64,000 nt of DNA from assembly GCA_963846495.1 (NCBI GenBank), contig CAWJWP010000015.1, positions 62,001 through 126,000 on the forward strand, written 5' to 3'. The notes under the pieces are model-generated. The model did no database searches. It was not told the DNA's origin and worked only from the letters and a program-made list of their open reading frames with translations. The stretch is from DASYQD01 sp963846495 (GTDB lineage Bacteria; Acidobacteriota; Thermoanaerobaculia; Multivoradales; JAIOJS01). Of the stretch, positions 46,425 to 55,720 are shown in pieces; the first letter of the stretch is position 1; every line of letters begins with the position of its first letter. The position numbers were made by a program, and so were the translations under genes.

Positions 46425-47228
46425 ATGGCGGTGCGCCATAGGGTCTGTTTGCTGATCGCCTGCTTGGTCCTCGTGTCAGGCGTTTCCGCCGGCGGCGCGC
46501 ACCTCGATCTTGCCGCCGCGCGGGTGATCGACTTGTCGCACGCGTACGGTCCCGAGACGCTCTTCTGGCCCGCCAACCCGCCGCAGACCTTCCAGCTCGA
46601 GGTCCTGTCCCACGGCCTGACGCCGGGCGGTTTCTTCTACGCCGCCAACAAGTTCTGCGGCCCGGAGCACGGCGGCACCCACATGGACGCGCCGCTCCAC
46701 TTCGCCGAGGGGAAGTGGTCGGCCGCCGACGTGCCGGTGGAGCGGCTGGTCGCGCCGGCGGTCGTCCTCGACGTGCGCAAGCAGGCGGCGGCCGACCCCG
46801 ACTACCGGCTGACGCCGCAGGAGGTGGAGGCGTGGGAGGCGGCGCACGGGCGCATCCCGGCGGGCTCGATCGTGCTGCTGCTGACCGGCTGGAGCGAGCG
46901 GTGGCCCGACCGCCTCCGCTACTTCGGCAGCGCTTCGACGAGCGACCCAAAGGGACTGCATTTTCCGTCCTACGGCGTCGAGGCGGCCAAGCTGCTGATC
47001 GAACGGCAGGTGGCGGCGATCGGCGTCGACACCGCGAGCATCGACCACGGCCCGTCGCGCGACTTCCCCGTGCACCGGCTGACCGCGGCGGCCAACGTGC
47101 CCGGCCTCGAGAACCTCGCCCAACTCGACCAGCTGCCGCCCACCGGCGCCTGGCTGGTAGCGCTGCCGATGAAGATCGCCGGCGGCACCGGTGGCCCGCT
47201 GCGGGCGATCGCGCTAGTGACCAAGTGA
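46425..47228 (+). CDS. Exported cyclase / kynurenine-formamidase-like metal hydrolase
   Basis: This is 267 residues with a signal peptide (VCLLIACLVLVSGVSAGGAH). It belongs to the cyclase family (PF04199 type), with the metal-binding motif HGGTHMDAPLHF and the second conserved segment GVDTASIDHGPSRDFPVHRL. Known members hydrolyse N-formylkynurenine or isatin, or cyclise polyketides. The export signal makes the kynurenine role less likely. ATG 46425 has GGGGAGG six bases upstream. Its stop overlaps the GTG of the following hydrolase gene. Confidence 0.85.
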   Translation: MAVRHRVCLLIACLVLVSGVSAGGAHLDLAAARVIDLSHAYGPETLFWPANPPQTFQLEVLSHGLTPGGFFYAANKFCGPEHGGTHMDAPLHFAEGKWSAADVPVERLVAPAVVLDVRKQAAADPDYRLTPQEVEAWEAAHGRIPAGSIVLLLTGWSERWPDRLRYFGSASTSDPKGLHFPSYGVEAAKLLIERQVAAIGVDTASIDHGPSRDFPVHRLTAAANVPGLENLAQLDQLPPTGAWLVALPMKIAGGTGGPLRAIALVTK

Positions 47229-48079
47229 GCACGCGCTCGCGGCGGCTGCTCGTCCTCGCCGCGGTGGCGGTGCTGCTCATAGGAGCCCTGTCGATGATGG
47301 ACAGCGTCGTGCGCTCGATGGTCTACCCGGCGCCGCCGATCCGCGTGCCCTCGCCGCCGCCGGCGCCGCTCGTCGAGGTGCCCCTGGAGGCGCGAGGGCA
47401 CGCCGTCTCGGCTTGGTACCTGCCGCCGCCGAAGAGCGCGACGGGCGCCGAAGCGCAACCCGGCGGCGCCGTCGCGCCGGTCGTGCTCATGCTGCACGGC
47501 AACGGCGAGAACCTGGAGACGATGCGGCAGGCCGACCTGTTCGCCGACTTCGGCGCCTTGGGCGCCGGCGTGCTGGCGGTCGACTATCCGGGCTACGGCC
47601 GCAGCGAGGGCACGCCGTCGGAGGAAGCGAACATCGCCGCCGCCGAGGCCGGCTGGGAGTGGCTGAGCCGCAACGCCGCCGGACATCCGCGGATCGCCGC
47701 CGGCTGGTCGCTCGGCGCCGCGGTCGCCGCTCAGGTTGCCGCGCGTCACGGCGGCGAGGTCGCCGGCGTGATGCTCCTCTCCCCGTGGGACCGCCTCGTC
47801 GAAGTGGCGCGACTGCACTTCCCCGCCTGGCTTGTCGGCCCTCTTCTCCCCGAGCACTACGACTCCGTTGCCGCTGCGGCGCAGATCAAGGCGCCGGCGC
47901 TCGTCGTCCACGGCGACCGCGACACCATCATCCCCGTCGACCTCGGCCGCCGGCTCTACGAGGCGCTGCCGGAACCGAAGCGATGGGTCGAGGTGCGCGG
48001 CGCCGGCCACAACGACTTGCTGGCGCGCCGCGAGACGTGGGAGGCGATCACCGCCTTCCTCGCCGAGCGCGTTCGCTGA
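47225..48079 (+). CDS. Membrane-anchored alpha/beta hydrolase
   Basis: This is 284 residues starting at GTG 47225, overlapping the cyclase stop as GTGA. The N-terminal helix (RLLVLAAVAVLLIGALSMMD) is an uncleaved anchor or signal. The fold is alpha/beta hydrolase of the BEM46/YqkD type: oxyanion region LMLHGNGENLETMRQADLF, nucleophile Ser in AAGWSLGAAVA, Asp in VVHGDRDTIIP and His in GAGHNDLL. Substrate unknown. The coupling with the cyclase suggests a shared pathway. Confidence 0.88.
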   Translation: MSTRSRRLLVLAAVAVLLIGALSMMDSVVRSMVYPAPPIRVPSPPPAPLVEVPLEARGHAVSAWYLPPPKSATGAEAQPGGAVAPVVLMLHGNGENLETMRQADLFADFGALGAGVLAVDYPGYGRSEGTPSEEANIAAAEAGWEWLSRNAAGHPRIAAGWSLGAAVAAQVAARHGGEVAGVMLLSPWDRLVEVARLHFPAWLVGPLLPEHYDSVAAAAQIKAPALVVHGDRDTIIPVDLGRRLYEALPEPKRWVEVRGAGHNDLLARRETWEAITAFLAERVR

Positions 48080-48173
48080 TCGATCTCGCCCGCGGAGCGC
48101 GCGTCGCTTCCCAGGCGGGCGATTCAGCCCGCCGCGATCCGCCGGCGCGATGCCGGCTATCGGAGGGGAGGCC

Positions 48174-49397
48174 ATGAACGAACGTGCGCCGTCGTCGCCG
48201 CCTGCGCGGCATCCATCGCTCCATCGCCAACGTGGAGCCGCGCTGAGCTGCGCGCTGCTCGGCATCGCTGCCGCCGCGCTCTTCGGCACGGTGGTTCGAG
48301 CGCAGGAGCTGGTCAGCACCGGACCCGAGCAGCTACTGAGCGCCACCGGCGACTTCCCAGCCATCGCCTTCGACGACTCCGCGCGTGGCGTCGTCGCTTG
48401 GACGCAACCGGCCGGCGGCATGACGCCATCGTCGATTCGCGCACGGCGACTCGACGGCGACACCTTCGGCGCGCCGTTCCAGGTCAACACCAGCAGCACC
48501 GGCGGTCCCCGCGATCCGCGCGTTGCCCTCGACTCGCAAGGTGGGTTCGTCGTCGTCTGGGCCGCCACCGAGGTGCGCGGCCAGCTGTTCCGCAACAGCG
48601 GCGTTCGACGCGGCAACGAGCTCGTGCTGAGCCCGCGCGGCGTCGGTGCGGCGCACCCCGAAGTTTCGATGACCGGCGACGGCCGGTTCGCGGTGGCCTG
48701 GGAGCAGTCGCACTGGAACCCGCAGAACGCCGTCCGCCTCGCCACCTTCACCTCCGGCGGCGCCCGCCTCGGCAAGGCGCGCGTCATGGCAGCCCGCGGC
48801 AGCGACGCCAACCTGGTGGGCGCGGTGAGCGCCAGCCCCGGCAGCGTCTCGGTGGGCTGGACCGAGTTCACGCCCTGCCCGTCGAACCCCATCGACCCGG
48901 TGAGCGCCGTCGCCGCCTTCCGCTGGAACATGACGGCGCTGCGCGAGGTCGACCGCCTCGCCAACGACAACCCCTGCGTCGACGGCCCGCAGGTGCTTGC
49001 CATGCCGAACAGCAACGAGCTCGGTCCGCTGGGCATCTTCGTCGGCCGCCGCTATTCGATCCAGCGCTTCTCGCCCACCGACGGCACCCGCGTCGGGCCG
49101 CGCACCAACGTCGCCGAGCTCCCGCCCTGCGACTGCGAGCGCGTGCGCGCGGTCGCCGGCGACGGCCGCGGCCGGTTCGTCTTCATCTGGGAACGGCAAG
49201 ACGGCGGCGACTACGAGCTGTTTGCGGAGCTCTACGGTCGCGAAGGTCGCCTCCGCGTCGAGCGCTTCCCGGTGAGCGCCGCCTCGTCGACCGCCGAAGA
49301 GCACCCGGCCGCCGCTTTTACCAGCGACGGTACCCTGCTCGTCGTCTGGCGGCGCGAAGGCGAAGGCATCCTCATGCGCCGCTTCCACTTGGAGTGA
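48174..49397 (+). CDS. Hypothetical secreted beta-propeller-like protein
   Basis: This is 407 residues. ATG 48174 is preceded by GGAGGGGAGG. A signal peptide (SCALLGIAAAALFGTVVRAQ) is followed by repeated blocks of the type 'A.D..G..VV.W......I..R..D..G' (PAIAFDDSARGVVAWTQPAG, RVALDSQGGFVVVWAATEVR, AAAFTSDGTLLVVWRREGEG), about 50 residues each. That spacing suggests a beta propeller with about seven blades. Such proteins are common in Thermoanaerobaculia-like genomes. No catalytic residues are visible. Confidence 0.72.
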   Translation: MNERAPSSPPARHPSLHRQRGAALSCALLGIAAAALFGTVVRAQELVSTGPEQLLSATGDFPAIAFDDSARGVVAWTQPAGGMTPSSIRARRLDGDTFGAPFQVNTSSTGGPRDPRVALDSQGGFVVVWAATEVRGQLFRNSGVRRGNELVLSPRGVGAAHPEVSMTGDGRFAVAWEQSHWNPQNAVRLATFTSGGARLGKARVMAARGSDANLVGAVSASPGSVSVGWTEFTPCPSNPIDPVSAVAAFRWNMTALREVDRLANDNPCVDGPQVLAMPNSNELGPLGIFVGRRYSIQRFSPTDGTRVGPRTNVAELPPCDCERVRAVAGDGRGRFVFIWERQDGGDYELFAELYGREGRLRVERFPVSAASSTAEEHPAAAFTSDGTLLVVWRREGEGILMRRFHLE

Positions 49398-49477
49398 TCG
49401 TGGTCGCCACGCACGCGCCCGCGCTCGGCACGTCCGCGATTGGAAATTGCCGGCGGCTTGGCGCATGATGAATCCTC

Positions 49478-51511
49478 GTGAGGCTCCTCAAGGTCGCCGC
49501 CGGCGCCCTCAACCAGACGCCGCTCGCCTGGGACAGCAACCGCGACAACGTCCTCGGCGCGATCGCCGACGCCCGCTCGCAGGGCGTCGGCGTGCTCTGC
49601 CTGCCGGAGCTCTGCATCACCGGCTACGGCTGCGAGGACGCCTTCCTCTCGCCGGCGGTGGCCGACACCGCCTGGGAGGTGCTGCAGGAGATCGTGCCGC
49701 AGACGCGCGGCATCGTCGTCGCCGTCGGGCTGCCGGTGCTCTTCCGCAACGCCCTCTTCAACTGCGCCTGCCTGCTCGGCGACGGCAAGATCCTCGGCTT
49801 CGTCGCCAAGCAGAACCTGCCGGGCGACGGCCTCCACTACGAGCCGCGCTGGTTCAAGGCCTGGCCGCGCGGAGTGGTGGCGGAGCTCGAGCGCGACGGC
49901 GAGCGCTGGCCGCTGGGCGACCTCGTCTTCGACGTCGGCGGCGTCGGCATCGGCTTCGAGATCTGCGAGGACGCCTGGGTGGGCACCCGCCCCGGCGCCC
50001 AACTCGCTCGTAAGGGCATCGACCTGCTGCTCAACCCGTCGGCGAGCCACTTCGCCTTCGGGAAACGGGAGGTGCGCGAGCGCTTCGTCGTCGAGGGCTC
50101 GCGGGCCTTCGGCGTCAGCTACGTCTACACCAATCTTCTGGGCAACGAGGCGGGGCGCGCGATTTACGACGGCGGCGGGCTGGTGGCGACGGCGGGACGG
50201 CTGGTGGCGAACGGCCCGCGGCTCACCTTCGGCGACCGCCAGATCACCGCCGCCGTCGTCGACCTCGACTTCACGCGCATGAACCAGGCGCGGCTGTGGA
50301 GCTTCTCGCCCGAGCTCGAGGAGAAGCCGAAGCAGCGGGTGCGCGCGATGTTCCGCTTCCCGGATGCCGAGCCCGAGGACGGCGGCGAGCCGCCGGCGCA
50401 GCTCGGCGCGTGGGAGCACTCCTCGCGGCTCAAGGAGGAGGAGCTCACCCGCGCCATCGCCCTCGGTCTCTTCGACTACTTAAGGAAGAGCGCCGCGCGC
50501 GGCTTCGTCGTCTCGCTCTCCGGCGGCGCCGACTCGACGGCGGTGTCGTGCCTCGCGGCGCTGATGGTGCAGCTCGGCTGGGACGAGCTCGGGCGCGAGT
50601 CGTTCCTCGACCGCCTCGGCCTCGGCGCGCTCGACGCCCACACGCCGCGCGAGGCGGTGCGCGAGCTGCTCACCTGCGTCTACCAGGCGACGCGCAACAG
50701 CTCGCAGCAGAGCCGCGAAGCGGCGCGCGAGGTGGCGGAGGCGCTCGGCGCCCGCTTCTACGCGCTCGAGGTCGGCGATCTCGTGGAGGCGTACACGCGC
50801 ATCGTGGAGGAGGCGGTGGGCCGCACGCTGGAGTGGGAGCGCGACGACCTGACGCTGCAGAACATCCAGGCGCGGGTGCGCGCGCCCGGCGTGTGGATGA
50901 TCGCCAACCTGCAGCGCGGCCTGCTGCTCGCCACCAGCGACCGCTCGGAGGCGGCGGTGGGCTACGCGACGATGGACGGCGACACCGCGGGCGGGCTGGC
51001 GCCGATCGCCGGCATCGACAAGCCGTTCCTGCGCCAGTGGCTGCGCTGGCTCGAGACGGAAGGACCGACGGAGCTGCAGCCGATCCCGGCGCTGCGCGCG
51101 GTGACCTCGCAAGACCCGACGCCGGAGCTGCGCCCGCCCGGCGCGCGGCAGACCGCCGAAGCCGACCTCATGCCCTACGAGGTACTCGACGCCATCGAGC
51201 AGCTGGCGATCGGCGACAAGAAGTCACCGCTCGAGGTCTACCAGCTTCTACGGTCGCGGTTCGAGGAGTCCGGCAGCGAGCAGCTCGCCACTTGGGTGGA
51301 GCGCTTCTTCCGCCTCTTCGCGCGCCACCAGTGGAAGCGCGAGCGCTACGCCCCGTCGTTCCACGTCGACGACCTGAACCTCGACCCCAAGACCTGGTTC
51401 CGCTTCCCGATCCTCTCCGGCGGCTACGAGCGCGAGCTCGAGACGCTGCGCCGGGCAGTGTCCGTCGAGGCGGAGCAGCGCGCCGTGCGCGCCGAGGTCG
51501 AGCCGCACTAG
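49478..51511 (+). CDS. nadE: Glutamine-dependent NAD+ synthetase
   Basis: This is a 677-residue enzyme that makes NAD+ from nicotinic acid adenine dinucleotide using glutamine. The N-terminal nitrilase domain shows the Glu (CLPELCITGYG), Lys (FVAKQNLPGDG) and Cys (GFEICEDAW) triad. The C-terminal synthetase domain has the PP-loop SLSGGADSTAVSC, the 'TSDRSEAAVGYATMDGD' segment, and 'MPYEVLDAIEQLAI'. The start is GTG 49478. No other NAD genes are adjacent. The frame is intact and the length is normal for the two-domain form. Confidence 0.96.
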   Translation: MRLLKVAAGALNQTPLAWDSNRDNVLGAIADARSQGVGVLCLPELCITGYGCEDAFLSPAVADTAWEVLQEIVPQTRGIVVAVGLPVLFRNALFNCACLLGDGKILGFVAKQNLPGDGLHYEPRWFKAWPRGVVAELERDGERWPLGDLVFDVGGVGIGFEICEDAWVGTRPGAQLARKGIDLLLNPSASHFAFGKREVRERFVVEGSRAFGVSYVYTNLLGNEAGRAIYDGGGLVATAGRLVANGPRLTFGDRQITAAVVDLDFTRMNQARLWSFSPELEEKPKQRVRAMFRFPDAEPEDGGEPPAQLGAWEHSSRLKEEELTRAIALGLFDYLRKSAARGFVVSLSGGADSTAVSCLAALMVQLGWDELGRESFLDRLGLGALDAHTPREAVRELLTCVYQATRNSSQQSREAAREVAEALGARFYALEVGDLVEAYTRIVEEAVGRTLEWERDDLTLQNIQARVRAPGVWMIANLQRGLLLATSDRSEAAVGYATMDGDTAGGLAPIAGIDKPFLRQWLRWLETEGPTELQPIPALRAVTSQDPTPELRPPGARQTAEADLMPYEVLDAIEQLAIGDKKSPLEVYQLLRSRFEESGSEQLATWVERFFRLFARHQWKRERYAPSFHVDDLNLDPKTWFRFPILSGGYERELETLRRAVSVEAEQRAVRAEVEPH

Positions 51512-51545
51512 CCGACCCAGTGCGTCTTTAGAAAGGACGGTAGAT

Positions 51546-52325
51546 ATGGAGTGCGGCGGCCCACCCAGCACGACGCAGCAGAACTACATCTTCGGCTACG
51601 GATCGCTCATCGAGGACGAATCGCGCATGAGGACGACTCCCTCGGCGCGCAATGCTTTTCCCGTCAAGGTCAAAGGCGTCCGCCGCGGGTGGTGGGCGAG
51701 GGGGGCCGCCAGCGGCCTGACGACCACTTTCCTGGGGGCGCTCGACGATCCCGCTGCCGAGTGCAACGGCGTCATCTATCCGGTCACCGCCCAGGAGATC
51801 GCGGCGACGGATCAGCGGGAGAACGCCGGCTACAAGCGATGCAAGATCGACCCGAACGAGATCACGATGAAAGACGGCAGGAACACGCCTCCGGATGGAG
51901 AGTTCTGGGCTTACATCAACCTGATCCCGCCCGACGAGGTCGGCGACAACCTGCCATCGCCGCAGTTCCCGATGGTCCAGTCTTACGTGGACATCTGCAT
52001 CAACGGCTGCCTGGAGGTCGAAGGCAAGTACCCGACGGCGGCAGGCTTCACGCAGGATTTCATCGACCTGACCGATGAATGGAACCGGTACTGGGTCAAC
52101 GATCGCCTCTATCCGCGGCGCCCGTTCATCTTCCAGCCCAGCGCCACGAACATCGATGCCGCCTTGAAGAGCGCCCCGAAGACCGCCGAGCTGTTCTACG
52201 AGGTCGAGCTGGAGCCGGCGACATGGGAGGACCGCACGCCGGTGCGGCCGCCCGCTGCCGCCGGCGCCGCCGTGCCGACTGCCAAGCGCGGCGTCGGTCC
52301 GCGCGTCTGGCGGTGCGGGGGCTAG
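51546..52325 (+). CDS. Gamma-glutamylcyclotransferase-like protein
   Basis: This is 259 residues. ATG 51546 follows AAAGGA at nine bases. The N-terminus has the GGCT-fold signature NYIFGYGSLIEDESR, and a possible catalytic Glu lies downstream (ATDQRENAGYKRCKI). The fold is known from enzymes releasing 5-oxoproline from gamma-glutamyl compounds. The C-terminal 45 residues are Pro/Ala-rich and probably disordered. Codon use is slightly less GC-biased than its neighbours, but not strongly. Confidence 0.75.
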   Translation: MECGGPPSTTQQNYIFGYGSLIEDESRMRTTPSARNAFPVKVKGVRRGWWARGAASGLTTTFLGALDDPAAECNGVIYPVTAQEIAATDQRENAGYKRCKIDPNEITMKDGRNTPPDGEFWAYINLIPPDEVGDNLPSPQFPMVQSYVDICINGCLEVEGKYPTAAGFTQDFIDLTDEWNRYWVNDRLYPRRPFIFQPSATNIDAALKSAPKTAELFYEVELEPATWEDRTPVRPPAAAGAAVPTAKRGVGPRVWRCGG

Positions 52326-52412
52326 GCCGATGCCGACGCATGCGATGCGTAGGCGCGCGCCGCGGGGCTTGCTCCACCGGAACGCGGATTGCACCTCGCT
52401 GCGGGTGAAGCC

Positions 52413-52432
52413 GCGGAGCGCCGGCGCTCCGC
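52413..52432. promoter_or_regulatory. Perfect 20-bp palindrome before the hibernation-factor gene
   Basis: GCGGAGCGCCGGCGCTCCGC is a perfect palindrome centred 27 bases before the ATG at 52450 and nine bases before the ribosome-binding site GGAGGTG (52441-52447). As RNA it would form a hairpin close to the ribosome-binding site. As DNA it could bind a dimeric regulator. Which, if either, is not decided by the sequence. Confidence 0.4.
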
Positions 52433-52449
52433 ACTGTCCCGGAGGTGTC

Positions 52450-53061
52450 ATGGAGCCGCCCATCCTGCAAGTCAGCTTTCGCGACGTTCCGCCGCCCCGC
52501 CAGCCCGAGCTCGAGGAGAAGGTCCGCCAGCGCGCGGAGAAGCTCGAGCGCTTCTGCGACCACATCATGAGCTGCCGCGTCGCCATCGAGCGGCCGCACC
52601 GCTCGGAGGCGTCGGGCAACCCTTACCGCGTGCGCATCGACGTCACCGTGCCGCCCGGCCACGAAGTGGTGGTGCGCAAGGAGCCCGGCGACAGCGACCC
52701 GCTCGCCGACGTGATCACCGTCGTCAACGGCGCTTTCGAGGCGGCCGAGCGCCAGCTCAAGGCGCTGTCGGAGAAGCAGCGCGGCGACGTGAAGACGCAC
52801 GAGCAGCCGCTGGCGCTGGTGACGCGCCTCTTCCGCGACGCCGGCTACGGCTTCTTGAAGACCGTCGACGGCCGCGACGTCTATTTCCACCGCAACTCGG
52901 TGGTCGACGGCTGGGACCGCCTCGAGCTCGGCACCCAGGTGCGCTTCGAGGAGTCGATGGGCGACATGGGCCCGCAGGCGACGACCGTACAAGTGGTCGA
53001 CAAGCCCGGCTCGACGGCGGCGAAGACCGACGAGAAGACGATCGAGGAGCCGCTTGCCTAG
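52450..53061 (+). CDS. Ribosome hibernation factor-like S30AE domain fused to a cold-shock domain
   Basis: This is 203 residues from ATG 52450, with GGAGGTG two bases upstream. Residues about 1-110 form an S30AE/HPF/RaiA-like domain (LQVSFRDVPPPRQPELEEKV, CRVAIERPHR, VRIDVTVPPGHEVVVRKEPG). Residues about 120-185 are a cold-shock domain (ALVTRLFRDAGYGFLKTVDG, RDVYFHRNSV). S30AE proteins inactivate or protect ribosomes, and cold-shock domains bind single-stranded RNA. A fusion of the two would tie ribosome hibernation to RNA binding. The C-terminal 20 residues are a charged tail. It is convergent with the trans-sulfuration gene at 53093. Confidence 0.88.
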   Translation: MEPPILQVSFRDVPPPRQPELEEKVRQRAEKLERFCDHIMSCRVAIERPHRSEASGNPYRVRIDVTVPPGHEVVVRKEPGDSDPLADVITVVNGAFEAAERQLKALSEKQRGDVKTHEQPLALVTRLFRDAGYGFLKTVDGRDVYFHRNSVVDGWDRLELGTQVRFEESMGDMGPQATTVQVVDKPGSTAAKTDEKTIEEPLA

Positions 53062-53092
53062 GCAGAGCGAGCGGCTGCCCGCATCCGCAAGC

Positions 53093-54307
53093 TCAGGGAG
53101 CCGGCGGCGCCGACAACTCCGATCGCGGCGGTGACAGCGCGAGTCTCCCGGCGTCGGGCAGAGTCGGCGAGGGCGCCGCCACCAGCGCCTGCTCGAGGTC
53201 GTCGATCAAGTCTTGCGGGTCCTCGATGCCGATCGAGAGACGCACTAGATCCTCAGGCGGCGCCAAGCGGCCGCGCAGCTCGGGCGGGATCGACGCGTGC
53301 GACATGCGGCAGGGGAGGCTCACCGACGAGCCGACGGCGCCGAAGCTCACGGCGATCGAGAAGAGGCGGAGCGATTCGATGAGCCGGCGCGAGCGCTCGG
53401 CGTCGCCGGTGGTGAAGCTGACGACGCAGCCCGGTCCGCGCGCCTGCCGCTCGTGGACGGCGCGCTGGCGCTCGTCGGCGAGAGTGGGGAAGTAGACGCG
53501 CTCGACCGCGGGGTGGCGCGCCAGGTGCTCGGCGACGCGCGCCGCCGTCGCGCACTGGCGCTCGACGCGCAGCGCCAGCGTCTTCAGGCCGCGCAACAGC
53601 AGCCAGCTGTCGAACGGGGCGAGGCCCGAGCCCTCGGCGTTCTGGTGGAAGGCGAGGCGATCGCGCAGCTCCTCGTCGCGCACGACCACGGCGCCGGCCA
53701 TCACGTCACCGTGGCCGCCGATCGACTTCGTCGCCGAGTGCACGACGACGTCGGCGCCGAGCTCGAGCGGCCGTTGCAGCACCGGCGTGAGCAGCGAGTT
53801 GTCGACGGCGAGCAGCACGCCGCGCCGGCGGCACACCGCGGCCAGCGCCGCGACGTCGGCCACTCGCAGCAGCGGATTGGTGGGCGTCTCGGCGAGGAGC
53901 AGCCGCGTGCGCGGACCGATCGCCGACTCGACCGCGTCGGCGTCCGTCGCATCGACGTAGCGCACGGCAATCCCCTGCCGCGGCGCCACGCGCGACAGCA
54001 GCCGAACCGTGCCGCCGTAGAGGTCGTCGCCGGCGAGCACCTCGTCGCCGCACGAAACCAACCGCATCGTCGCCGCGAGCGCCGCCATGCCGCTGCCGAA
54101 CGCCAGCCCGAAGCCGCCGCCTTCGAGGGCAGCGATCTGCTCCTCGAAGAGCGCGCGCGTCGGGTTCGCCGTGCGCGTGTAGTCGTACTCGCCGAACTCC
54201 GTCGCCGTCGGTTGGCGGAAGGTGGCGGTCTGGTAGATCGGCGGCGACGTCGCGCCGTATGGGTCGCGCGGGTCGCCGATGCGGACGCAGCGGGTCGAGA
54301 GATTCAT
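53093..54307 (-). CDS. Trans-sulfuration PLP enzyme (cystathionine gamma-synthase / beta-lyase type)
   Basis: This is a 404-residue PLP enzyme of the Cys/Met metabolism family. It shows YDYTRTANPTRALFEEQIAA, the cofactor-stacking DLYGGTVRLL, AETPTNPLLRV, AVDNSLLTPVLQRPLELGAD and the PLP-Lys in HSATKSIGGHGDVMAG. C-terminal RLSIGIEDPQDLIDDLEQAL is the family hallmark. It is the second gene of a pair, 87 bases after the gene at 54395-55586, and would be under the same attenuator. The exact step (MetB or MetC) cannot be settled from motifs alone. The frame is intact. Confidence 0.9.
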   Translation of the reverse strand: MNLSTRCVRIGDPRDPYGATSPPIYQTATFRQPTATEFGEYDYTRTANPTRALFEEQIAALEGGGFGLAFGSGMAALAATMRLVSCGDEVLAGDDLYGGTVRLLSRVAPRQGIAVRYVDATDADAVESAIGPRTRLLLAETPTNPLLRVADVAALAAVCRRRGVLLAVDNSLLTPVLQRPLELGADVVVHSATKSIGGHGDVMAGAVVVRDEELRDRLAFHQNAEGSGLAPFDSWLLLRGLKTLALRVERQCATAARVAEHLARHPAVERVYFPTLADERQRAVHERQARGPGCVVSFTTGDAERSRRLIESLRLFSIAVSFGAVGSSVSLPCRMSHASIPPELRGRLAPPEDLVRLSIGIEDPQDLIDDLEQALVAAPSPTLPDAGRLALSPPRSELSAPPAP

Positions 54308-54394
54308 GGCGGCCTCTCGGTTGGTCGCGGTCTCGTGGTCGTGCTCGGTCGTGCTGGGTGACGCTCTGGGCGCTTCGCGGCGAGCCCCACCGCC

Positions 54395-55586
54395 TCAAGC
54401 GGCGGCGAGGGCCTGCTCGAGATCGGCGATCAGGTCGTCGGGGCTCTCCAGCCCCACCGACAGCCGCACCAGGCCGTCGGTGATGCCGGTCTTCGCGCGC
54501 TGCTCGGCGGGGACGGCGGCGTGCGTCATCGACGCCGGGTGCGTCACCAGCGTCTCGGCGGCGCCGAGGTTCTCGGCCAGCGAGCAGAGGCGCAGCGCGT
54601 TCATCACCCGGATGCCGGCCTCGGTGCCGCCCTCGACCTCGAAGGCGAGGAGGGCGCCGCCGCTCTGCTGCTGGCGCACCGCCAGCTCGTACTGCGGGAA
54701 CGACGGCAGCCCGGGGTAGTGGAGCGTGGTGACGCGCGGGTGCTGCTCGAGGAAGATCGCCACGGCGAGCGCGTTGCGCGAGTGGCGCTCCATGCGCAGC
54801 GGCAGCGTCTTGACGCCCTGCAGCGTCAGCCAGGCGTTCCACGGCGACTGGATGGTGCCGGTGGCGTTGCTGATGCCAGCCGAACTTCTCGTGCAGCGCC
54901 GCGTCGTTGGTGAGCAGCGCGCCGCCGACGGTGGCGTTGTGGCCGTCGATGAACTTGGTCGTCGACTGCAGCACCACGTCGGCACCGAGCAGCAGCGGCT
55001 GCTGGAGCGCCGGCGAGAGCAGGGTGTTGTCGACGACGACGACCGCGCCTGCCGCGTGGCCGAGGCGCGAGGCGGCGGCGATGTCGGTGAGCTTCAAGGT
55101 CGGGTTGGCGGGGGTCTCGAGGAAGAGCAGCTTGGCCGGCCGCGCGAGTGCGGCCTCGAGCGCCGCGAGATCGGCAGTGTCGACGAACTCCGCCTCGACG
55201 CCGAAGCGCGACAGCACCTGCTGGAAGAGCCGCACGGTGCCGCCGTAGGTGACGTCGGAGAGCACCGCGCGGTCGCCGGCGGAGAGGAGCGCCAGCGCCA
55301 GCACGGTGGTGGCGGCAAGGCCGGTCGAGTAGCAGGTGCCGTACGCCGCCCGCTCGAGCGCCGCGAGCCGCAGCTCCAGCGCGGTCACCGTCGGGTTGCC
55401 CGTGCGGCTGTAGGAGTACCCCTTGTTCTTGCCCACCGCCTCGCAGACGTAGGTGGTGGACTGGTAGACCGGGACCAGGATGGCGCCGGTCGTGGGGTCG
55501 GGGACGGCGCCGGCGTGGAGGGCTTGGGTCTCGAGCGCCGGCGCGGCCGGCTGGACGTCCTGCAGCGGGGCGAAGGTGGATGCCAT
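54395..55586 (-). CDS. Trans-sulfuration PLP enzyme (cystathionine gamma-synthase / lyase type), one frameshift
   Basis: This is about 396 residues. ATG 55586 has AGGAG eight bases upstream. Motifs are YSYSRTGNPTVTALELRLAA, DVTYGGTVRLF, ETPANPTLKLTDIAA, VDNTLLSPALQQPLLLGADV and the PLP-Lys in QSTTKFIDGHNATVGG. The frame changes near 54877 (one extra base), after which SNATGTIQSPWNAWLTLQGV and RLSVGLESPDDLIADLEQAL complete the enzyme. It is the first gene downstream of the methionine-codon leader. The paralogue at 53093 follows, so the two probably catalyse successive steps between cysteine and homocysteine. Confidence 0.88.
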
Positions 55587-55646
55587 GGCGAAGTCTCCTG
55601 TCGAAGCGTTGACGTGACTGAATCCGAAGGTGGCCTTGAAACGAAA

Positions 55647-55676
55647 AGCCCCGCGACCTCCGAGAGGTGCGGGGCT
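55647..55676 (-). terminator. Attenuator terminator in the trans-sulfuration leader
   Basis: On the minus strand AGCCCCGCACCTC pairs with GAGGT and GCGGGGCT around the loop TCG, with one bulged base, giving a 13-bp GC-rich stem. TTTTCGT follows directly. It lies 57 bases upstream of the ATG at 55586, so it would stop transcription before the structural genes unless the antiterminator forms. Confidence 0.8.
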
Positions 55677-55720
55677 GGTTCGATTCGTTGGACGACGTTG
55701 ACCTAGCCGGTCCGCACCTC
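55664..55720 (-). promoter_or_regulatory. Antiterminator pairing of the methionine attenuator
   Basis: The transcript segment GAGGUGCGG (55720-55712), inside the last codons of the leader peptide, is perfectly complementary over 9 bases to CCGCACCUC (55672-55664), the 5' arm of the terminator. The two pairings exclude each other. The segment starts 12 bases after the last of the clustered Met codons, so a ribosome stalled on them leaves it free. A ribosome that reaches the stop codon (55705-55703) covers it. Confidence 0.72.
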
